From contig CM043953.1 in the NCBI GenBank assembly GCA_014529385.2, forward strand, positions 82,437,838 to 82,501,837: a stretch of DNA of 64,000 nt. The letters run 5' to 3'. Below the pieces are notes generated by a model. That model was not told where the DNA came from. It saw only the letters and a program-made list of their open reading frames with translations, and ran no database searches. Source of the stretch: Adiantum capillus-veneris. Lineage: Eukaryota; Streptophyta; Polypodiopsida; Polypodiales; Pteridaceae. Made by a program: the position numbers and the translations under genes. How positions within the stretch are numbered: position 1 is the stretch's first letter; every line of letters begins with the position of its first letter. Of this stretch, positions 54,989 through 64,000 are shown in pieces.

Positions 54989-55599
54989 ATCGAAGAGACC
55001 TAAACTAGGAAAAAACATGAGCGTCTTGTGAAGTTATTCTTTAAATTCCTCTAGGATCTCCTAGAGTCAAAAACTTTCTTTTAGAAACCGCATAGCTTAA
55101 GATTATCGTCTTTTGCTATGTAGAGGTAGCTTGGAAGTAATCATATTTGTCGAGTGCCTTTAGGATTGTAGGATTGTAGAATTAGATTAGAATTTTGAGA
55201 ATGATTGATAGACAAGACAAGTCTTAATATCAATGCTCATGAAACTATAAGAAACAAGAAAACGAGTCTTTGTGGACACTTTCCACAACCCCATTGCATA
55301 AAAACCTAGAAGTAGGGTAAGTAGGATCCAAGGTGGATTTCAGAACATTGCTCTCCTCAAAAGAATCATTTGAGTTGTATTTGAAGTTGCAAAATTTCAA
55401 GTCTACGGCTAGAAATAGCACGAAAAGACTCCAAACAACTCAATCCGACTGGAGAGTAAGCTTAAAAGTTGTATGAACCAGCGGGTAAGCTCAAGGACAC
55501 TTTGAGGTAAAAATTTCAAGAGTTGGCAAAAACTCAGATTATTTGCTTTTTTAAAAATAATTTAGGCAAATTAAGTGTTGATTTGATTTCTAGACTTAA

Positions 55600-56560
55600 A
55601 ATAACTCATGAAATGACTGTCCTTGGAAAAAGTACAAAAATTGGTTCATTTCAAGTCTGAAGTAAATAATCACGATTATTTACTTTCAGCTCATATTTGA
55701 CCAAGATTGATACCAGCGATTCATTGCATGTGCACAAACAAATTTTATAAAGGCACATTGGATTTGGATTACCAAACTGGTACAAAACTGGGTAAAAACT
55801 AAAGTTTGTACTGACTTTTGAAGACTTGAGTGTAAATTGGGAAAAAATAGTCCCAACTTGATGAAATTTGATTCATAGGCTTGTATTGATGTGTTAGACA
55901 TGTGTACATGCTCAATTGACCAAAAATATGCAAAATTAATCAAAAGTAAATAATTGTCATTATTTACATCTATCCCATTTTTCAACTTTTTTGACCAAGT
56001 TAGTAGAACACTAGTTTTACATGTTGTAATAAGCCCACAAACCAAATTTGGTGAGATTTGAATCTTTGGATAGAAAATTGTGACCAAATTTGCTAAGTTA
56101 GTCTACTGGCAAAAAACTGATGACCATTTGATCAAAAATTGTTCAAACTTGTTGAAACTTGGCTAGAGACCTTAAGTAGAGGTGCTTAACAGATCTGTGT
56201 CAAGGTTGGGACAAAAACTTGCAAAAAAATAGCCAGAGTAAATAATCGCGATTATTTACATCTACTCCAAAAATTGACAATCTTGCATGTTTGAGCATAC
56301 CACAAGGTCAAGAATAGCAAGTAGACCTCACAAATCAATTTTGGTGAAATTTGGATCACAAAAGTCAGACTTAAGCCAGATTCTCGAAATCAAAGTCTAC
56401 GGACACAAAACAATTGATAAACTTGAATAGATTTTTTCCAAACTTGTTGTCCAAGAACCTTAACACAACAGGTTGTATACTTGGAAAACCAAGCCAAAAA
56501 GTGCAAAAAGCTGACAAAAGTAAATAATCGTGATTATTTACTACTACTATCTAGAGCCAT
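55600..56560 (+). repeat. Leader tandem repeat (about 285 bp) with a 22-bp palindrome per unit
   Basis: GTAAATAATCGCGATTATTTAC is perfect at 56238-56259. Near-perfect copies lie at 55662-55683, 55946-55967 and 56520-56541, spaced 284, 292 and 282 bp. Flanking sequence also matches between units (for example CACAAA-x-CAA-x-TTTGGTGA-x-ATTTG). The array lies in the untranslated leader between primer-binding site and gag. The rest of the leader (54991-57080) shows no gene; a good splice donor GGTAAGT occurs at about 56911. Confidence 0.85.
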
Positions 56561-57119
56561 CATTTTTTACTTTTGAACTTGTACAGTGTTAGACCAGCAT
56601 AATACAAAGCCATTGAAAATTTTTGGGTTCAATCGGATCCAAAATGTTCACTCAGTTTCCAGGTTGCAGATTGATCCTTTGATTTTTACCAAAGTTGAGT
56701 TTGAAAATTGCAACGGTTGACTCAATTAGCTTGATTTGAAATGATACACATAGACCAATCACAATAGTTAGCAAAAATTATACTGTTTTTATAGAATAAG
56801 AGCTAACTTGATCAAAATTATACAGGAATGAGGTTGCAGACGAGGAATCGGTAGCTTGATAGAAAGTGCAATCCAGTCAAGTGGAAGTAATTGAAAACAG
56901 GTCAATCCAAAGGTAAGTACTCTATCCAGGGCTTCACAAGTCTTTTATGAACCTTAGATCTGGCCGTTAGGAAATCAAGTCATATTTGGAGAAACCTCCA
57001 ATAGAGTATCCACCGAAGAAAGCGTGAATCAAAGGCAATTCCTTGCACACTATCCCTGAATAAGTCTCAAACACTTTTTTTGATTCGACATCCAAAATGT
57101 TTTCTTATTCGACTCACTT

Positions 57120-59222
57120 AGGAACCGGAACGACAATGCGTTCTATGCAGATACTCTCTTTTTATAAGACTAATCGCCATGGAGCTTAGGTTTACCTAGA
57201 TCCTAACAAAGAGTATGCTATTCGCATTGATGACCATGGTATTGAGTTCGGAGAGGAAATTAGGGCAAATAAACAAGGAAAAATGTACATAGATCGAAAC
57301 GAAACTCAGTATTTACAAGTCGAAAAACCTGACGTGATAGACAAATGGGGGTTAGAAGTAAATACCATAATTCCAGATATGGCTGCAAAAGAAGGACCAC
57401 CTACCTTAGAATTTGAGGGATACAATGAAGTTGATTTGAAGCCTTTGAAACGGCTTAGTACTGATGCTCCTAGGATCGGAGTCTATTTTTGGGAGGATAG
57501 AAACGTAAAAGATCTTCTATGGACTTTGCATGCCAAATCAGGACAACTAACGCCCATGAAGATCATCTATATCTTCGAGATAAAAGAAAAAGGACCAGGA
57601 GATCTACCAACCTACCTATTTAGGGATTGTTATAACAACAACTTTGTTATGATGACTCCTGAGGAGGTGGAACAAACCAAATATCAAGGATACTCCATAA
57701 GGGATTGGATCTTGGGCCAAGGACCAAACACTACTCCAAGAGATGAACATTGTGAGAGATCTTCTGAGAGTAATGTTAAGAAACCAGAAACCACCTCATC
57801 ACGTAGAAAACTGGGTGACACTAAGGCCAGTCCAGGGCTACATGAGTTGCTATTTCCAACACACTAGTTTGAAGGACTTGGAACACGACCAACTGCTAGA
57901 AGATCGGGAGTTGAACTAAAAAGACGCGTCAGACCAGCTGATTTTCAGGTATGGATTAGAAAATACAATGGATCTGGGGATTCATATGACCACTTAGCAA
58001 GCTTTAAATAAGTGCTAAGAGCAGAACGCATATTTGATTTCCATACTCAATTCGAGGGGTTTGGAATGACGTTAAAAGGAAAATCATTGACATGGTTCCA
58101 AAACATTCCACCAAGGTCAGTCATGGACTTGAACAATTAGCTCAAGGATTTGTAGCTGCTTGTTCTAGAACGGGGATCAAACACAATATTGTAGCTCAAA
58201 TCTACATCTTTAAACAGAAACAAGGTGAGTGTGTTAGAGATTGTGCAACTTGAATGAAACAATACATTGCCAGATGCCTAGAGCTAGAGATACTTGCAGA
58301 AGAACGACTAGTATCATTGTTTCTAGAGGGACTGCTAAACAAAGAACTTCATGCTATACTGTATAGCAAGAAGGATACAACCCTAGAAGACTGTGTGTCT
58401 GATGTTATTGACTCAGGAGACAATTGTGATATTTTCAACAAAGAAGATCTCCCTAAGGATAACCAAAGTGAGGAATTGGCACCCACTAAACCAACACAAG
58501 TTGAAACGACTGCTGCAGCACCATTGTCATCCATAGAATACATGCTCAAAATAATGAATGACATTATGAATAACATACAAAAAGCACCTATGAGGGGACC
58601 AAGACAAGGGATACCTCAACAAGGCCAACCAATTAGACCACCAAAACAGTGTGCAATTGAGGGTAAATGGACCAACCATGAGACCAATGAGTGCTACTAC
58701 CGACCAAAGTATGATGGGAATGTTCAGTACGTGTCCATGAGGCCACAAGGACAACCCATGTACAAATACCAGCCTAACATGGCACCAGCTCCAAGACCAC
58801 CAATGAGTATGGAAAGACCTCAACCCATGTTGGGTCCACAACCTCTATATGCAAGACATAATGTGGTGCCTATAAAATACATGCATTCAGAAGGAGTCAT
58901 AGATGAAAAAGCACTAGTGCCTATTACACCCTATGTTGAGCCTAGTCCATCTACAGTAATGGTAGAGAGAGATTGGTATAATTCACATCCACCGCCAATG
59001 GAAGAAACAATGACTTATGCTCCACCAGAGCTCGAACCAATGTATTATGTAGCTAATCAAGGTGTTAGACCTCCTATGGTAAGACCCATGAATAAGCCAA
59101 GAATGGGAAACTGTCACAATTGTGGTGTAGATGATCATTGGAAAAATGAATGCCCAGAGCCCGACAAAAGTGGTAGAACCCCACTTGAAACCAAAATAGG
59201 CAGAACTTATAGTGCTGGATAG
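57120..59222 (+). pseudogene. gag: Element D Gag pseudogene
   Basis: The N-terminal domain (57190-57860) has YLDPNKEYAIRIDDHGIEFG, QYLQVEKPDVIDKWGLEV, RIGVYFWEDRNVKDLLW and YQGYSIRDWILGQGP. After a stop at 57865 the Gag core follows with FHTQFEGFGMTLKGKSLTWF and LEILAEERLVSLFLEGL. The C-terminal Pro/Met-rich part ends in a complete zinc knuckle CHNCGVDDHWKNEC (59112-59153). Stops at 57865, 58008, 58138 and 58250 and shifts break it. The N-terminal domain is shared with element H and I know of no name for it. Confidence 0.8.
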
Positions 59223-61160
59223 CGAAGATGCCTTACATAGAATTCCATTCGTAGAGGAAAATTGGCCAGGACACTTATGGAAAAAATTTCGAGAGATTAG
59301 TGATGGGAGCCTAACTCTAAAGTCAGCTCCTATAGAGGAAGTTTGGTTAGACAACCTACCTCTTGATATGGACATGGATGTACAATCCTTGTACGGGGAT
59401 TGTGGATCTGAAGCTTTAAGAATTTCTAAACCATTGACCTTGAAAACATTGCCCTCTTACTTGGGAGATAACAAAGATGAATCCACAGTGTGTAAGACCA
59501 CTCAAGTAAAAAGAGCGTAACAGATTCTGAAAGTAGACAATATTCAATCAATAATGTCTACACCCATCAAATGCACTCTTACTTTGGGAGAATTGTTAAA
59601 AATCAAACCATATTTGTGGAATGACCTGCAAAAAACCCTAGAGAAGGTGGGAAAAACGGAGCTCATCGAAAAAAAATTAGAAATATTGAAACACGAAATG
59701 TATAACAAAGAGATTAGATCTATTCCAATGAACAAAATTGGAGAATATTACGAAAGGAAAGAAGGAAATACCACCCTTTGAGTGAAATCTAATGACATTG
59801 AAACCATGGCAATACTGGATAGTAGGGCATGCATAGCCATAGATACGAAAGCAATATGGGAATCATGGGAACAATCAGCCATTAGACAAACTCGAATGAA
59901 ATTTCAATTGGCTGATGGAAATATTGAAAAACCCTTGGGACTGCTAGAAAAAGTGATAGTTAATTCCTGTGGGATTTAATATCAGCACACTTTTTTGTCA
60001 TAGTAGACTTTGGGAAGAAACTCAATTACGAAATCATATTGGGAAGACCTTTCATGCGACATGCACAACTTATCCAAGATTGGGGAAACAACTATTTGTA
60101 CTTGAAGCAAGTGGGATCTATAACAAGGGTTAATTTAAAAGATCACACTTATAGAGATGTCATGAAGACCCCCATACAAGAGTTTGATTCAGCCTCTTCG
60201 GTTGAAACTAAGCTTCCCTCATGGTTAAACAAAGACACTCCTATTTGGATGTGCGGAGCTTCAAAAAATGGGAGCTTAAAAAGAGATCTTAGCATACCTT
60301 AGAAAGGGATTGCACAAATGAAGCCTATGTACCTGAACCCTTTTCAAAACATTTTGAGTCATTTTGAGTGGACTCAAATTCTAGAGATAATGGATGTGTG
60401 TGTGAATACGTCTATGCCTACTCAATTTTGCAATGAGGATGGCTACGACATAATTTCCATCCAAATGATTTTAGTCCTCCACATTGAAGATGAAATTGAG
60501 AAACCCAAGGACTTGATGAAAGCTCAACAAGTCTTTTCAGACTAGGATGCAACAGATGAGTTAGAAGAACACTCAGCTACCTCAGAAGATTTTGGGTCAG
60601 AAAAAGAACATGTGAGAGCTAAGCTACTCTTGAAAGGAGGGGAGGAAAAGTTTTTTGACTTTCCTAACCAGAAATCAAGAAGACAAAAATGGTATAGACG
60701 AAAAAGAGACACCAGAAACGTGACAACAAGACCTATGCCATTAGTCTCCAGTAGAACACAGTTCCTGATCCAGATAGATGCTTATGATTGTGTCAAGGAA
60801 AAAATCAGTGGCAAATATCCTTCAAACAAAAATCCAAAAATGTCAAAAACATTGAGAAAAACAAGGAAGGATACTCAAACCAAGCCAAACAAACAAGGCA
60901 AGGAGTCAACCATGACACGAGTTGAGCGAAAAAAAAAAATCAAGAGTTGAAAATAGCTCTAAAGGAGATATATAAAACCAAAATGGAAACTAAAGAAGAG
61001 GATGGTAAATATGTAATGAGTGTTCCATCCCATTACAAAAAATATACTCTCCAAGACAAAAAAGTTATAGTAAGACAACCTTTTAGAGAACTACAAAAAC
61101 AAGGCAAGTCCTACGAAGGGCTTGACAATGTGAAAAAGATAGATTTGGCTTAACCGAGCG
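59212..61160 (+). pseudogene. pol: Element D protease and Gag-Pol linker
   Basis: Fragments in changing frames. The protease has LDSRACIAI where LDSGA is expected, so the glycine next to the catalytic aspartate is lost, and later YEIILGRPFMRHAQLIQDWG matches the ILGRPF motif (about 60030-60080). The upstream piece (PFVEENWPGHLWKKFREISD) and the downstream lysine-rich piece (60612-61153) are linker sequence without known motifs. Confidence 0.7.
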
Positions 61161-62480
61161 AAGAACCTAGGCCTGCCTACATTGCAAATGACCTAACAAA
61201 AGAAGAAGAAGAGATTTTACTAAGCTTACTAAAGGAATACCGAGATATCTTCACTTGGTCTTACAAGGATTTCAAGGGTGTTGATCCAGAAATCTGCCAA
61301 CATACCATACCCATGAGAGATGATGCAAAACCAAGTAGACAAAGGCCATACACATACAATGAAACATTTGCCAGGAAGATCAAAGAAGAGATTGAGAAAC
61401 TAAAGGAAGTTGAATTTATTTATGAAATTGAACACACAGATTGGGTGTCTCCAATTGTGGTTGTACCCAAGAAGAATGGAAACTAACGAGTGTGTTTCAA
61501 CCTCAAGAAAGTGAATGCAGCTACCATTAGAAACAACTTTCCTCTTCCAATCACTGAGCATGTGTTAGAACGGGTTGCAGGAAAAGAATCTTACAGCTTC
61601 TCAGATATGGCTTTTGGGATACAACCAACTTTCATCATAAAACTGCTTTTGCAACAGAATGGGGTGTTTTTGCCTATCGGGTTATGCCCTTTGTATTAAC
61701 TAATGCTCCTGCCACATTTCAAAGATTGATAAGTCATGCTTTTAAAGAATATATAAGAAAATTCTTGGAAGTATATGTGGATGATCTATGCATACATTCA
61801 TCAATTCGGACTGGTCATTTTGAACACCTCAAGAGGTATTCAAAAAATGTAGACTTTATAGGATTTTCTTAAATCCTGAAAAGTGCATATTCATGGCTAG
61901 ACAAGGAGAAATTCTTGGACATATAGTGTCTAAAAATGGCATAGCTATTGATATGGATAGAATTCATGTTATTAATGATTTGCATAGACCAACAACAGTC
62001 AAGGGGGTTCAATCCTTCATGGGACATTGTGGATATTGTAGACGCTTCATTTATATGTACGCTATAATTGAAAAACCCATATATAGATTGATCACACACT
62101 TTGAATAGACTGATGAGTGTGAAGAATCCTTCATGAAGCTTAAGCAAGCTCTCACCTCAGCTCCAATATTGAAAGCACCAAATTGGAATAAGATATTCCA
62201 CATATATGTAGATGCTTCAAATTTGCCATCGGATGTATACTAGCTCAACCAGGAGACGGGAAAATTGATTTTCCTATTTCTTACGCCAGCCAACAGTTGA
62301 ACATGGAAGAAAATAATTATACCACCATTGAAAGGGAAGGATTAGGAATGATCTATACCGTTAAAAAGTGTAGATGTTACCTATTAGCGAATAACTTTGT
62401 GTTCTACCTGGACCACCAAGCTTTGTTGTACCTGGTCAACAAGCCATGCAGCACATGAAGAATAGTGAGATGGTCCATCA
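61160..62480 (+). pseudogene. pol: Element D reverse transcriptase and RNase H
   Basis: The RT start reads EYRDIFTWSYKDFKGVDPEI, then IEKLKEVEFIYEIEHTDWVS, PIVVVPKKNGN-stop, NAATIRNNFPLPITEHVLERVAG and, after a shift, PFVLTNAPATFQRLISHAFK with catalytic YVDDLCIHSS (about 61770-61800). A later piece (GEILGHIVSKNGIAIDMDRI) completes RT. RNase H keeps IYVDAS near 62205 and YTTIEREGLGMIYTVKK. Stops at 61484, 61699 and 62107, among others, make it inactive. Confidence 0.8.
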
Positions 62481-63949
62481 TTCTTTTGGAATTTGATTTC
62501 ATTGTAGTTGTAAAAAAGGGCACTACTCATCAAAGAGAAGATCATTTGTCTATGATTGTTTCAGGAGAATCTTCTAAAGGAGTAGATGATGATCTACCAG
62601 ATGCATATTTGTTCTCTGTGGAAATGATACCTCAATGGTTGGAAAATATGATATCATTGATGACCATAGCTCAAGTGGATTCGCAAATACCACTTCCTAT
62701 TAAAATCGAATTAATTGAGCAATCGGCTATGTATCAATTACTAGCTGGCAGGCTATACAAAAGAAACTGAGATGGAATCTTGCTCTTATGCATTAATCCT
62801 GAAGAGAAAGACCAATACCTAAGTCAAGCACATGTTACTATAGTGGGACTTCACTTTGCGAAAGACCAAACTATGCAAAGGATCTTAAGACTTGGAGTAT
62901 TTTGGCCAACTATGAGGGGTGATGTTCGGTCTTTTGTAAAGGACTGTCCTCAATGTAAAAAAAAAAACACACATACCTCACGTAATATTGTTTCAAATTT
63001 CACCTGCTCCTAAGTGGAGTAACTATCTAGTTACTTACTTATCGAGCCAAACATTTCCGGAGGATATGAGTAAACGTCGTCAAAGAGCAATTGAAACTGA
63101 AGCAAGATACTATGCTCTTATTGGGAACCAATTGTACTGAAGAGGTAAGGATCAACATTTGCGTCTTTGAGCAAATGAAGACAAATATTTCGATTATAGA
63201 ACAAGCACATGCCGGATTAGTTGGAGGTCACTTTTCTAGTGAGACCACCGCAAGAGCAATCTTGATGAGAGGCATATGGGTGGCCAACACTTTTTGCAGA
63301 TGCCAAAGAATATGTTCGAAGATGTGATGCTTGTTAGCAAGCAAAAATTCCAACACGAATAGATAGCATGCCCTTAAGACCAATGATGGGAGCTAGAGCT
63401 TTCGCAAAATGGGGTATAGACTTTGTTGAACCAATACAGCCACCTGCTTATAGAACCCAAGCTCAATATATTATTGTAGCTATGGATTATTTGACTAAGT
63501 GGGCCAAGGCTAAAGCAACTCAGAAGAATGATGCCATAACCATTGCTGCATTCTTATATGAGTATGTGTTCTCAAGATATGGATTGCCAATAGAGATTGT
63601 AAGTGATAGGGGAACTCATTTCCTCAATGAGGTAATCAAGTATCTGCTTAATGAATTTATGGTCATCCATAACAAGCCAGCTCCATATCACCCACAAGAA
63701 AACAAACAAGCTGATCATACAAATAAGATTCTTAGCTCGGTATTGATTAAAGTGGTTAGTTCAGGAAGGACAGACTGGGAAATGAATCTTCATGCTTCTC
63801 TATGGGTCTATGGAGTTTCATTCAAAACATCGTTAAATGCTACACACTTTAACCTTGTTTATCGTCTTGATGCCATACTGACAATAGAATTTCTATTGCC
63901 AACACTAAGGGTAGCAAAGGATCTTGAATGGACTAGACATGAATTGTAA
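62480..63949 (+). pseudogene. pol: Element D integrase with a duplicated zinc-binding module
   Basis: A first module has YQLLAGRLYKRN, QAHVTIVGLHFAKDQTMQRI and KDCPQCKKK (about 62720-62970). A second, complete module follows: YYALIGNQLY, QAHAGLVGGHFSSETTARAI and a C-x2-C pair near 63325-63335. The catalytic core then reads WGIDFVEP, EIVSDRGTHF and PYHPQENKQADHTNK; the expected glutamate of the DDE triad is aspartate. The fragment runs to FLLPTLRVAKDLEW and on past 63949 towards the window end. One stop lies within the second module. Confidence 0.78.
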
Positions 63950-64000
63950 GAAAGACTTGAAGATTTAGATAAACTAGATGAGCAAAGGCTAACTGCTGTA

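Larger units (their letters stand above)
54036..64000 (+). mobile_element. Element D: Athila/Tat-like Ty3/gypsy element (3' end outside window)
   Basis: 5' LTR (about 54036-54967), primer-binding site, 2-kb leader with palindromic tandem repeats, gag with a distinctive N-terminal domain, protease, RT, RNase H and integrase. The RT leader phrase EYRDIFTWSYKDFKGVDPEI is typical of the Athila/Tat branch. The open frames are broken by many stops. The 3' LTR is not reached. D interrupts Tat fragment J. Confidence 0.82.

Noticed and set aside
55662-56541. CRISPR-like or bacterial iteron array
   Set aside because: The 22-bp palindromes are parts of 285-bp tandem units inside a plant LTR retrotransposon leader.
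1-64000. tRNA, rRNA or host housekeeping genes
   Set aside because: Scanned by eye for cloverleaf boxes and conserved rRNA or housekeeping motifs; only tRNA-complementary primer-binding sites were found. A tRNAscan run would be decisive.

Overview
This window looks like an intergenic, repeat-packed stretch of a large plant nuclear genome. I found no intact host gene, no tRNA or rRNA gene and no CRISPR array. Almost everything I can identify is a retrotransposon or a fragment of one: Ty3/gypsy elements of the Tat and Athila-like types, a chromovirus-like gypsy, Ty1/copia, a plant L1-type LINE, a TRIM-like element and one hAT-like MITE. Between them lie very long (TC)n, (AC)n, C-homopolymer and G-homopolymer tracts. 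The Tat lineage and the LINE type are typical of land plants. I cannot name the species; a fern, lycophyte or gymnosperm would fit as well as an angiosperm.

Layout. 1-11802: a young, almost complete Tat element 'A' on the + strand, whose 5' LTR is cut by the window edge. It has an unusual 5' cassette of four small ORFs before a gag-pol frame broken by only one frameshift and one stop. A sits inside an older minus-strand element 'H' (11803-13500). 14-19 kb: an unidentified 159-aa ORF, a copia RNase H end, and simple repeats. 19018-24115: minus-strand Tat 'B', whose gag carries a hAT-like MITE (20347-20593) and a solo LTR 'E' (20622-22108). 24115-27090: decayed chromovirus-like 'F'. 27.2-28.5 kb: two tandem-repeat arrays. 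29.7-31.2 kb: a minus gag with primer-binding site. 31.9-32.8 kb: a LINE 3' end. 33.0-35.1 kb: a gypsy protease frame 'P' split by a TRIM-like element (33179-34797, TSD GGTCA). 35.6-37.5 kb: minus element 'L' with LTR, primer-binding site and a coiled-coil ORF. 38.5 kb: a long hairpin. 38.8-42.8 kb: an unidentified minus frame 'O' split by copia element 'G' (39367-42515, TSD TTGAG). 43.0-44.1 kb: the 3' end of a minus Tat 'K'. 44.15-51.64 kb: 5'-truncated Tat 'C' with a repeat-rich 3' LTR. 52.9-54.0 kb: minus Tat fragment 'J'. 54.0 kb to the end: '+' element 'D', Athila/Tat-like, with a 2-kb leader of palindrome-bearing tandem repeats.

How the parts relate. A, B, C, E, J and K are all Tat relatives: where visible, LTRs begin TGATRG and U5 carries a TGGTGCCCC block. 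A and C show the Tat hallmark, a decayed native RNase H followed by a second RNase H-like domain that keeps its acidic residues. D and H share a distinctive Gag N-terminal domain. Nesting order can be read directly: A into H, E and the MITE into B, G into O, the TRIM-like element into P, and probably D into J.

The best candidate for something undescribed is the accessory cassette of element A (2187-3726). It holds two pairs of paralogous ORFs between primer-binding site and gag. In element B the first pair is kept, the second pair is absent, and the second small ORF runs in frame into Gag.
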